DNA from: Streptomyces calvus
GTDB taxonomy: Bacteria > Actinomycetota > Actinomycetes > Streptomycetales > Streptomycetaceae
Direction of reading: 5' to 3'
Assembly: GCF_006782915.1 (NCBI RefSeq)
Contig: NZ_VCNP01000048.1
Location: 1-63,919 of the forward strand
DNA: 63,919 nucleotides
Each line of letters starts with the position of its first letter. Within the stretch, counting starts at the first letter, position 1. Of this stretch, positions 33,159-40,300 are shown one piece after another. The translations under genes were made by a program, and so were the position numbers. Below the pieces are notes generated by a model that did not search any database, was not told the origin of the DNA, and saw nothing but the letters and a program-made list of their open reading frames with translations.

Positions 33159-34502
33159 CTACCCCCAGCCGGGCACGACCATCACCAGCCACGCCACCGC
33201 CGGGACCGCCGCGACCACGATCCCCCCGTACGCCATCAGCTGCCGGAAGAACCGTTCGCGGTCGACGTCCGGCGCGGCGGCCAGGACGAGCGCGCCATTG
33301 GTGGAGAACGGGCTGACGTCCACCACCGTCGCCGACACCGCGAGCGCGGCCACCATCCCGACCGCCCCGATCTCCCCCTGGGCGAGGAACGGCACGGCCA
33401 GCGGGATCAGCGCGCCCATGATGCCGACGGAGGAGGCGAACGCCGACACGATCGCGCCGATGTAGCAGAGCAGCACCGCGGCGAGCAGCGGGACGCCGAT
33501 GCCGCCGACGCCCTCACCGGCCCAGGTGATGGTGCCCATCTCGTCCAGCACGCCGACGTAGGTCAGGACGCCGCAGATCAGCAGGACCGTGGGCCAGGCG
33601 ATCTGGCCGACCGCCGTGCGGCTGTCGTCCGGCCAGACGGTGCTGAGCACGACGGCGAGGGTGATCGCGGTGAGTCCGGCGTCCAGGTCGAAGCCGAGGA
33701 CGGCGACGACGAGCGCGACCAGGGAGACCAGGGTGGCGACGACGGGCGCGGTGAGCGGGACGGCGGCGGGGGCGTCGGGGCGGGTGGCCACGGCGGCGGG
33801 GGCGGAGGCCGTACCGGTGCCGCCGCCGCTGCCCGCACCCGAGGTGACGGAACCGCCGCCGGCGCCCGCGCTCCCGCTGTCGTCCACGGCCCCCTGGCTC
33901 CACAGCCGCACCCCGCCGCAGGCGACGAACACCACGGCGGCGATGAGGAGGTTCGCCAGCAGGGAGGCGAGGAACAGGGTGATCTCGCTGCCGGGCAGCT
34001 TCTCGCGCTCCACGATGCCGTTGACGATGGAGCCGTAGATGCTGATCGGCGAGAAGCCGCCGGCCTGGGCGCCGTGCACCACCATCGCCCCCATCAGCAG
34101 CGGGCTGATCCGGTACCGGGCGGCGAAGCTCAGCGCGATCGGCGCGACGATGGCGACCGCGGCCGGGCTGACCGCGCCGATCGCCGTGAGCGCGCCGGTG
34201 AGGGCGAACATCACCCAGGGGATCAGCGCCACCCGGCCCCGCACCAGCCGGACGGCGGCGTGCACCAGCCAGTCGGTGGTGCCGTTGGCGCGGGCGATGG
34301 CGAAGAGGTACGTCACGCCGACCAGGACGACGAACAGGTCGCCGGGGAAACCGGCGAAGACGCCGTCCGCGTCGAGGCCGGCGACGAGCGTGCCGACCCC
34401 GAAGGCGGCGGCGAAGGCCAGCGCGCCCATGTTGACGGAGCGGGTGGTGGCGATGACGAACACCACCGCCAGGACGAGGATCGAGACGAGTTCGGGGGAC
34501 AT
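33159..34502 (-). CDS. matC: MatC-type dicarboxylate (malonate) carrier
   Basis: 447 aa, with about 12 transmembrane segments. The N-terminal half matches the MatC_N pattern (IATTRSVNMGALAFAAAFGVGTLVAGLD ... FPGDLFVVLVGVTYLFAIARANGT). A central cytosolic Gly/Ser-rich loop (about 200-240) links to the ion-transporter-like second half (VDVSPFSTNGALVLA). It probably imports malonate with a cation. It is the first gene of the operon and ATG 34502 follows GGGAG. The operator 34514-34544 lies directly upstream. Confidence 0.85.
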   Translation of the reverse strand: MSPELVSILVLAVVFVIATTRSVNMGALAFAAAFGVGTLVAGLDADGVFAGFPGDLFVVLVGVTYLFAIARANGTTDWLVHAAVRLVRGRVALIPWVMFALTGALTAIGAVSPAAVAIVAPIALSFAARYRISPLLMGAMVVHGAQAGGFSPISIYGSIVNGIVEREKLPGSEITLFLASLLANLLIAAVVFVACGGVRLWSQGAVDDSGSAGAGGGSVTSGAGSGGGTGTASAPAAVATRPDAPAAVPLTAPVVATLVSLVALVVAVLGFDLDAGLTAITLAVVLSTVWPDDSRTAVGQIAWPTVLLICGVLTYVGVLDEMGTITWAGEGVGGIGVPLLAAVLLCYIGAIVSAFASSVGIMGALIPLAVPFLAQGEIGAVGMVAALAVSATVVDVSPFSTNGALVLAAAPDVDRERFFRQLMAYGGIVVAAVPAVAWLVMVVPGWG

Positions 34503-34513
34503 GCGGGCTCCCG

Positions 34514-34544
34514 AGTGGATGAGTGGCTGAACCACTTTTCCACT
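34514..34544. promoter_or_regulatory. Nested palindromic operator, copy 1 (matC side)
   Basis: Outer arms AGTGGA (34514-34519) and TCCACT (34539-34544); inner arms AGTGG (34522-34526) and CCACT (34532-34536); centre CTGAA. The spacing is exactly symmetric. The same sequence recurs inverted at 34615-34637, so this is the likely binding site of the GntR regulator encoded divergently. Confidence 0.75.
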
Positions 34545-34614
34545 GGAGTGGCGTGGTCCGTTTGGCTGGACAGCGTGGGCCCCGGGGAAGGGCCCGTCAA
34601 GGGGTCGCGCATGA

Positions 34615-34637
34615 ATTGGCTCAGCCACTCGTCCACT
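34615..34637. promoter_or_regulatory. Operator copy 2 (GntR gene side)
   Basis: Twenty of 23 positions match the reverse complement of copy 1 (core CAGCCACTCGTCCACT), placed 42 bp before the GntR start. The left arm of the palindrome is degraded. Position and inversion suggest autoregulation. Confidence 0.65.
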
Positions 34638-34678
34638 GTTCCGGCCCGGTGCTAGTCTCCCGACGAGAGGGGGACCCC

Positions 34679-35386
34679 GTGACCGACGCCCTGCGTCCGA
34701 TGCCCAGACAGCGCCTGTACGAACAGGTACTGGACCGGCTGCGCCAGTACGTCACCGAGGGCGGCCTGCGGGCCGGCGACCGCCTCCCGCCCGAACGGGA
34801 CCTCGCCCAGCGGCTCGGCGTCAGCCGCGCCTCGGTGAAGCAGGCCATCGTGGTCCTGGAGGTCCAGGGCCTGGTCGAGGCGCGCCACGGCGGCGGCACC
34901 TACCTCGTACGCGACAGCCTCGACGTCGAACCGGTCGAACGGCTGGTGGAACGCCGCCGGCGCCTGCCCGACGTACTGGAGGCCCGGGAGGCGCTGGAGA
35001 CGAAGCTCGCCGAACTGGCCGCCGAACGCCGCACGGACGAGGACCTCGCCGCGCTGCGCTCGGCCCTCGCGCACATGGCCGACGAGATCGAGGCGGGCGG
35101 CCACGGCGTGGAGGGCGACCGCCTGTTCCACGCCGCGGTGACGGCGGCCGCCCACAGCGCTCTGCTCGCGGAGTTCATGCGGTCCATCAGCGAGCAGATC
35201 GCCGAGAGCCGCACCGAGTCCCTGCGCCAGCCCGGCCGCCCGCACCGCTCCCTGGCCCAGCATCAGGCCATCCTCGACGCCGTCGCCGCCGGCGAGCCCC
35301 GCCGGGCGGCCGCCGCGATGCGCCGCCACGTCCGCACGGTCGCCAAGGTCCGCCTGCTGGACTGGGATCCGGAGGCCGAGCGCTGA
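34679..35386 (+). CDS. GntR-family (FadR subfamily) regulator of the malonate operon
   Basis: 235 aa. The N-terminal winged helix (about 10-75) is LYEQVLDRLRQYVTEGGLRAGDRLPPERDLAQRLGVSRASVKQAIVVLE. The FCD effector domain (about 90-225) follows, with RLFHAAVTAAAHSALLAEFM and HQAILDAVAAGEPRRAAAAMRRHV carrying the usual metal/ligand His residues. GTG 34679 follows AGAGGGGGA. It is divergent from matC, as matR is in rhizobia. It probably represses matC-matB until malonate or malonyl-CoA is present. Confidence 0.88.
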   Translation: MTDALRPMPRQRLYEQVLDRLRQYVTEGGLRAGDRLPPERDLAQRLGVSRASVKQAIVVLEVQGLVEARHGGGTYLVRDSLDVEPVERLVERRRRLPDVLEAREALETKLAELAAERRTDEDLAALRSALAHMADEIEAGGHGVEGDRLFHAAVTAAAHSALLAEFMRSISEQIAESRTESLRQPGRPHRSLAQHQAILDAVAAGEPRRAAAAMRRHVRTVAKVRLLDWDPEAER

Positions 35387-35400
35387 CCGCCTCCTGACGG

Positions 35401-36501
35401 TCAGGCCGCCGCGTCCGCCGCGTCCGCCGCGTCCACCACGTACGCCACCGCACAGGCGACGTTGTCCGGACCGCCGGCCTCGTCGGCCGCGCCGATCAGC
35501 GCCCCGACCGCCTCGGCCGGGCCGGCCGAGGCGACGAGCAGACGCCGCACGTCGGCGTCCGGGACCGCGCGCGGCAGGCCGTCGGAGCACAGCAGCCAGC
35601 GGTCGCCCGCGCGGACGTCGTGCAGGCGGAGGTCGGGCGCGGCCGTCGCCTCCGCGCCGGTGAGGGCCTTCAGCAGCAGGGTGCGCTGCGGATGCGAGGC
35701 CGCCTCCTCCTCGGTCAGCCGGCCCTCGTCCACCAGCGACTGCACCACCGTGTGGTCGTGCGTGACCCGGAACAGCTCGCCCCCGCGCAGCAGGTACGCC
35801 CGCGAGTCCCCGATGTGGACCAGCGCCAGCCGCGATCCCGTCCACAGCGCGGCGGTCAGCGTGGTGCCGGCCTCCTCGGCGCCGGCGGCCACGTCCCGCA
35901 CGGCCCGCGCCGCGCCGCGCACCGCGTCCTCCAGCAGGTTCAGCACCCCGCCCGCCGGGACCTCCCGCGTCTCCAGGCGGCGCAGCGCCGCCACCGCCGC
36001 GCCGGCGGCCGGTCCGCCCGCGGGACCGAAGCCGTCGGCCACGGCCAGCAGCCGCCGGCCCGCGTACGCCGCGTCCTGGTTGGCCGTGCGGACCCGGCCC
36101 CGGTCGGAGTGGGCGTGGTACCGCAGTTCGAGTGTGCCGGTGCTCATGGTGGTGTCCCTTCTCGACACGTCCGTCAGGTGATCGACCAGGAACGCGGCCA
36201 GGTCCCGCCGTACCACCGTGTCCGCCTCCACCCGGGCCCAGTACGCCCGGACCTCCACGGCGGCGGCGTCGGCGCCGAGCGCGCACACCCGGCGGATCTG
36301 CGCCAGCGGCATGCCCAGCCGCCGCAGCCACGCCACCAGCCGGGCCCGCTCCAACTGCCCGGCCGTGTAGTACCGGTAGCCGGTGTCCGGGTCCACGCGG
36401 GCGGGCCGCAGCAGGTCCAGCTCGTCGTACAGCCGCAGCGCCTTCGGCGACAGCCCGCACGCCCGCGCGAACGCACCGATCGTCAGCATCTCCCCGGCCA
36501 T
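35401..36501 (-). CDS. MerR-type DNA-binding domain fused to PP2C protein phosphatase
   Basis: 366 aa. Residues 1-110 form a MerR winged helix plus dimerisation helix (MLTIGAFARACGLSPKALRLYDELDLLRPARVDPDTGYRYYT). Residues 122-360 are a PP2C phosphatase (RVRTANQDAAYA; LLAVADGFG; VHIGDSRAYLLR; LLCSDGLPRAV; AGGPDNVACAVAYV), with the metal-binding aspartates retained although DGMGG reads DGFGP. ATG 36501 follows GGGGGAGG. It may couple Ser/Thr dephosphorylation to transcription. The C-terminal DAADAADAAA comes from a short triplet-like repeat. No kinase gene is adjacent. Confidence 0.87.
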   Translation of the reverse strand: MAGEMLTIGAFARACGLSPKALRLYDELDLLRPARVDPDTGYRYYTAGQLERARLVAWLRRLGMPLAQIRRVCALGADAAAVEVRAYWARVEADTVVRRDLAAFLVDHLTDVSRRDTTMSTGTLELRYHAHSDRGRVRTANQDAAYAGRRLLAVADGFGPAGGPAAGAAVAALRRLETREVPAGGVLNLLEDAVRGAARAVRDVAAGAEEAGTTLTAALWTGSRLALVHIGDSRAYLLRGGELFRVTHDHTVVQSLVDEGRLTEEEAASHPQRTLLLKALTGAEATAAPDLRLHDVRAGDRWLLCSDGLPRAVPDADVRRLLVASAGPAEAVGALIGAADEAGGPDNVACAVAYVVDAADAADAAA

Positions 36502-36886
36502 GGGCCTCCCCCGCTCCGTCCGTCCCGCCGTGCCGCGTTCCGCCACCGATCCTGGGGCTTGCCCGAAGGGGAAGGTCAAGCGGCTGCCGGCGCCCGCTCC
36601 GGTCCCGTCCGGCGGCGGTGACCGGGCAGCGCCGGGCGCCCCGCGGTGGCGCTGGTCCGCATCGTCGGCCGGCCGACCGCCCGCCCGACCGGCCGACCGG
36701 CCGACCGGCCGCCAGGCCGCCAGGCCGGCCAGTCGGCGCGGACAGCCGTGCCGGGAAGGCCGTAAAGGTGCAGGTCACCGTGGTCGGACGGGTGGTGTGC
36801 GGGCGCCGGGTGCGGGAGCGGGGCTGTTAGCCTGCCGGTCGGTCGGCCGTGTGGCCGGCCGGCTGTGCGGAGAAGGAGGAGTCGCC
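36502..36886. other. 385-bp divergent intergenic region with GC-rich repeats
   Basis: No gene is supported. It contains short tandem CCGACCGG repeats and two CCGCCAGG units (about 36665-36735). A -10-like TAGCCT (36828-36833) may belong to the ATP-grasp gene. The remainder presumably holds the MerR-PP2C promoter. Confidence 0.45.
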
Positions 36887-37759
36887 GTGCCCCGTATCGC
36901 GCTCGTGACCTGCCGGCCCGGGCCCGACGTGGCCGAGGACCGGGACCTGCCCGGGCTGGTGTCCGCCCTGCGGGAGGCCGGGGCGGAGGCGTCCGCCGAG
37001 GTGTGGGACGACGGCGACGTGGACTGGGGCGCCTTCGACCTCGCCGTGATCCGGTCGACGTGGGACTACAGCTGGCGGTCCGCCGAGTTCACCGCGTGGG
37101 CGGAGCGGTGCGCCGCCGTCACCCGGCTCGCCAATCCGGCGGACGTGGTGCGGTGGAACACCGACAAGCGCTACCTCGGGGACCTCGCCGCGGCCGGGGT
37201 GCCGGTGGTGGACACCCGGTACCTGGCGCCCGGCGACACCGTCGTCCTCCCCGACACCCACGAGTACGTGGTCAAGCCGACCTCCGGCGCCGGCGCCCGG
37301 TTCGCCGCCCGCTACACGCCCGCCGAGCACGACACGGCCGTACGGCATGTGCGGCGCATGCACGACGAGGGGTTCACCGCGATGGTGCAGCCCTATGTGC
37401 GCAGCATCGACACCGCCGGGGAGCGGGCGGTGCAGTTCTTCGGCGGGAGCCTGCTGCACGCCGGCCGCAAGGGCGCGGTCCTCGCCCCGGGCACGCCCTA
37501 CGACCAGCGCAAGGTCGCCCACCCGGGGCTGACCGCCTGGACCCCCACCGCCGCCGAACTCGACGTCGCGGAGCGGGCGCTGGCCGCCGTGCCCGGAGCA
37601 CCGGAGCTGCTGTACGCGCGCGTCGACCTCGTGGACGGCGAGGACGGCCGGCCGCGGGTGATGGAACTGGAACTGGTCGAACCCAACCTGTTCCTGTGGC
37701 TGCACCCGGAGTCGGTGCCGCGCGTCGTGAAGCACCTGCTCAGCGCCGCGGCTCGCTGA
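36887..37759 (+). CDS. ATP-grasp domain protein
   Basis: 290 aa. GTG 36887 follows AAGGAGGA. An N-terminal Rossmann-like segment (ALVTCRPGPDVAEDRDLPGLVSALREAG ... FDLAVIRSTWDYSWR) precedes the ATP-grasp core (HEYVVKPTSGAGARFAARY; TAMVQPYVRSIDTAGERAVQFF; RVMELELVEPNLFLWL), with the metal-binding Glu and Asn in ELELVEPN. It is probably a carboxylate-amine/thiol ligase such as a glutathione-synthase-like or RimK-like enzyme; the substrate is unknown. Its end overlaps the convergent hypothetical gene by 20 bp. Confidence 0.85.
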   Translation: MPRIALVTCRPGPDVAEDRDLPGLVSALREAGAEASAEVWDDGDVDWGAFDLAVIRSTWDYSWRSAEFTAWAERCAAVTRLANPADVVRWNTDKRYLGDLAAAGVPVVDTRYLAPGDTVVLPDTHEYVVKPTSGAGARFAARYTPAEHDTAVRHVRRMHDEGFTAMVQPYVRSIDTAGERAVQFFGGSLLHAGRKGAVLAPGTPYDQRKVAHPGLTAWTPTAAELDVAERALAAVPGAPELLYARVDLVDGEDGRPRVMELELVEPNLFLWLHPESVPRVVKHLLSAAAR

Positions 37760-38456
37760 CCGCCGTACGCTGCAACAGCCCCCACGTGAACTCCGCGACC
37801 ACGTCACGGAGTTCACCGCGGGCGTCCGGTGCGGTCAGGGCCAGGCCCCAGCGGGTCGGCGCCGTGCCCTCCAGGGGACGGGCCGGGGCGAAGGCGCGGG
37901 CGGCCTCGTCGACCGTGCAGGACCACGGCGTGAGGTCCTCCACCGTGCGCAGCGGCGGCGGCGCGGCGGACGGCGCGCGGACCAGCCACTCGTTCCACAC
38001 CGCGCCCCCGGCCGCCGGGGTCAGGACCTCGAAGCGCAGGTCCGGCCAGAGCGGGAGCGGCCACTGCCAGGCCTCGCAGTCGAGGTCGCCGATCCGGCGC
38101 GGGGTCCGGGACTCCGGCTCGCCGAGCACCGAGCGGTACCGGGACAGGGCCGGTCGGGAGCGCGGCGAGCGGACCATCGCCTGCCAGCGCCTGTTGGCCT
38201 CGCGCAGGTCGGCGGGGGAGGCGCCCAGTTCGCGCCGGGCGTCCTCGACCGGGCCCGGGTTGAAGTCGGCCATGCGGCGCAGCAGCACGAGCTGGAAGTC
38301 GCGCGGGGTGAACGGGGCGGCGGGACGGCGTCCGGTGGGCACGGAACCATCGTCGCGCACCGGGCGGTGCGTGTCGTGGAGCGGTGACCGGTGCATGTGG
38401 TGACCGTGGGCCCATTGCCCGGTACGGCCCGTGTGGCTAGCCTGTGTGTTCGCCAT
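37740..38456 (-). CDS. Conserved hypothetical protein
   Basis: 238 aa at most. No family recognised. There is no signal peptide or membrane span. The His/Arg-rich first 45 residues look untidy; the well-behaved part begins near PFTPRDFQLVLLRRMADFNPGPVEDARRELGA and ends near VVAEFTWGLLQRTAV. Trp-rich segments (DCEAWQWPLPLWPDLRFEVL) suggest a folded domain. The start is uncertain: ATG 38456 lies inside the IclR operator and has only a weak ribosome site, and ATG 38396 is possible. It is convergent with the ATP-grasp gene. Confidence 0.6.
   Translation of the reverse strand: MANTQASHTGRTGQWAHGHHMHRSPLHDTHRPVRDDGSVPTGRRPAAPFTPRDFQLVLLRRMADFNPGPVEDARRELGASPADLREANRRWQAMVRSPRSRPALSRYRSVLGEPESRTPRRIGDLDCEAWQWPLPLWPDLRFEVLTPAAGGAVWNEWLVRAPSAAPPPLRTVEDLTPWSCTVDEAARAFAPARPLEGTAPTRWGLALTAPDARGELRDVVAEFTWGLLQRTAVSEPRR
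38415..38443 (+). promoter_or_regulatory. Promoter of the IclR-lactonase operon
   Basis: -35 TTGCCC (38415-38420), 17-bp spacer, -10 TAGCCT (38438-38443). The 35-bp operator begins four bases downstream. The geometry matches the arabinan promoters at 46.2 and 56.1 kb. Confidence 0.6.
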
Positions 38457-38482
38457 TCCGATCGCCTGTTGAAATCTCGAAC
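38448..38482. promoter_or_regulatory. 35-bp IclR-type operator, copy C
   Basis: It starts GTTCG and ends CGAAC with TTCCGATCGC at positions 9-18. It matches copy B at 24 of 35 positions without gaps. It lies between the -10 and the IclR gene start, so autoregulation is implied. Confidence 0.7.
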
Positions 38483-38522
38483 GACCGCAGGCGCCTGAGA
38501 CACATTAGGGAGGGGGCCGGTC

Positions 38523-39296
38523 GTGGGACGCCTCGTACCAGCCGTGACCCGGGCTCTCGACATTCTGGAGCTCTTCCTCGACGGGGACGGCACGCTCTCC
38601 GCCCCCGACATCGTGCGCCGGCTCCAGCTGCCGCGCACCACCGTCCACGAGCTGGTGACCACGCTCGCCGCCCGGAAGTACATCGTCCCGGTGGCCGGCC
38701 AGCCGGGCCGCTACCGGCTCGGGGTACGCCCGTACCAGCTCGGCGCCCGCTACGCCGAGCACCTCGACCTCGCCGCCGAGGGCCAGCAGGTCGCCCGGGC
38801 CGTCGCCGAGACCTGCGACGAGACGGTGCACGTGGCGATCCTGGAGGACACCGACGTCATCTACATCGCCAAGGTGGACTCCACGCACGCGGTGCGCATG
38901 GTGTCGGCGGCCGGCCGCAGGCTGCCCGCCCACTGCACGTCCGTCGGCAAGATGCTGCTGGCCTCCCTTCCCGAGCACGAGCTCGCCGCGCGCCTTCCCG
39001 ACGACGCGGACCTGGTCGCGATGACCCCCAACAGCATCACCGACCCGGCCGTCCTGCGCGAGACCCTTGCCGGGATCCGTGCCCGGGGCGTCGCCGTGGA
39101 GAGCCGGGAGTCCAATCCGGACGTCAGCTGTGTCGCCGCGCCGGTGCGCGACCGCACCGGCCAGGTGGTCGCCGCGCTGTCCATCTCCGTGCCGATGATC
39201 CGCTGGAGCGAGGAGCGGCTGGGCGAACTGGAGGAACTCGCCGTGAAGGGTGCGGCCGACCTGTCCGAGCGTCTGGGCCACCGGAGCATGGCATGA
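38523..39296 (+). CDS. IclR-family transcriptional regulator, candidate arabinan-regulon repressor
   Basis: 257 aa. The N-terminal helix-turn-helix (about 5-65) is VTRALDILELFLDGDGTLSAPDIVRRLQLPRTTVHELVTTL. The IclR effector domain (about 75-250) follows with HAVRMVSAAGRRLPAHCTSVGKMLLASLP, the usual ligand-pocket region. GTG 38523 follows GGAGGGGG. It is coupled by ATGA to an SMP-30 lactonase gene. A 35-bp operator in its own promoter recurs before the importer and GH43 operons, so it is the best candidate regulator of both. The effector is unknown; an L-arabinose-derived acid or lactone would fit. Confidence 0.88.
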   Translation: MGRLVPAVTRALDILELFLDGDGTLSAPDIVRRLQLPRTTVHELVTTLAARKYIVPVAGQPGRYRLGVRPYQLGARYAEHLDLAAEGQQVARAVAETCDETVHVAILEDTDVIYIAKVDSTHAVRMVSAAGRRLPAHCTSVGKMLLASLPEHELAARLPDDADLVAMTPNSITDPAVLRETLAGIRARGVAVESRESNPDVSCVAAPVRDRTGQVVAALSISVPMIRWSEERLGELEELAVKGAADLSERLGHRSMA

Positions 39297-40147
39297 CACA
39301 CACCTTCGACGTGGCCGTCCGGGCGGAGGCGGCCCTCGGTGAGGGGCCCACCTGGGATCCGGCGACCGGCCGCCTGCTGTGGATCGACATCCTCGGCTCC
39401 CGCGTCCACACCTACGACCCGGCCACCGGCCGCCGCACCCTGCGCCGCACCGACCAGCACGTGGGCGCCGTCAAGCCCCGCGCGGGCGGCGGCCTGGTGC
39501 TGAACCTGCGGGACGGCATCGGCCTGCTCGACGCCGACGACACCTTCCGCTGGCTGCACCGCGAACCCGTCCCCGGCCGCCGCGCCAACGACGCCGCCGT
39601 CGCCCCCGACGGCAGCCTGTGGGCGGGCACCATGCGCTACGACGAGGCGCCCGGCGGCGGCACGCTCGCCCGCGTCACCGGCGACGGCACGGTCCACGCC
39701 CTCCTCGACGACGTGGCGGTGAGCAACGGCATCGGCTGGAGCCCCGACGGCCGGCTGATGTACTACATCGACTCGCCGACCCGCCGCGTCGACGTGTTCG
39801 ACGTCGGCGAGGCGGACGGCAGGATCACCGGCCGCCGCTGCCTGGTCACGATCGAGGAGGGCGCCGGCTTCCCGGACGGCCTCACCGTCGACGCCGACGG
39901 CTGCGTCTGGGTCGCCCTGTGGGACGGCGGCGCGGTCCGCCGCTACACCCCGGCCGGCGACCTGGACCGGGAGATCCCGCTGCCCGTGCCCCGCGTCACG
40001 GCGTGCGCCTTCGGCGGCCCCGACCTGACCGACCTGTACCTCACCACGGCCCGCGTCGGCCTGACGGCACCCCACCCGCTCGCGGGCTCGCTGCTGGTGG
40101 TCCCGGGAGCGGGTCAGGGGGTGGCCCAGCCGGCGTTCGCGGGCTGA
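39293..40147 (+). CDS. SMP-30/gluconolactonase family lactonase
   Basis: 284 aa six-bladed beta-propeller. LGEGPTWDPATGRLLWIDILG carries the metal-binding Glu near residue 17, PGRRANDAAVAPDGSLWAGTM has Asn/Asp ligands near 100, and SNGIGWSPDGRLMYYIDSP and DGLTVDADGCVWVALWDGG complete the set. It hydrolyses a sugar lactone in the cytosol. Coupling to the IclR gene and the shared operator with arabinan genes suggest L-arabinonolactone as a substrate, which is inference; gluconolactone remains possible. Confidence 0.88.
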   Translation: MTHTFDVAVRAEAALGEGPTWDPATGRLLWIDILGSRVHTYDPATGRRTLRRTDQHVGAVKPRAGGGLVLNLRDGIGLLDADDTFRWLHREPVPGRRANDAAVAPDGSLWAGTMRYDEAPGGGTLARVTGDGTVHALLDDVAVSNGIGWSPDGRLMYYIDSPTRRVDVFDVGEADGRITGRRCLVTIEEGAGFPDGLTVDADGCVWVALWDGGAVRRYTPAGDLDREIPLPVPRVTACAFGGPDLTDLYLTTARVGLTAPHPLAGSLLVVPGAGQGVAQPAFAG

Positions 40148-40300
40148 CCCCACCCCCGCCCCCTCCCGCCGCGCCCCGCCCGCCGCGCCCCGCCCGCCGC
40201 GCCCGGTCGCCCGCCCCCGCCCGCCGCGCCCGGTCGCCCGCCCCCGCCCGCCGCGCCCGATCGCACGCCGCCGCGCCCGGTCGCCCGCCGGTGCGTCCGG
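40148..40300. repeat. C-rich tandem repeats between convergent genes
   Basis: Imperfect repeats of CCCGCCGCGCC and CGCGCCCGGTCGCCCGC run through the whole gap, with diverged GGTGCG(G/T)CCGGTCACACGCC copies at the right end. No gene is supported. It may help terminate transcription from both sides. Confidence 0.6.

Noticed and set aside
31494..34655. Open frame of 1053 codons on the plus strand
   Set aside because: It is antisense to matB, matC and the carboxyltransferase gene, all with clear family motifs. The product is compositionally biased and has no start signal.
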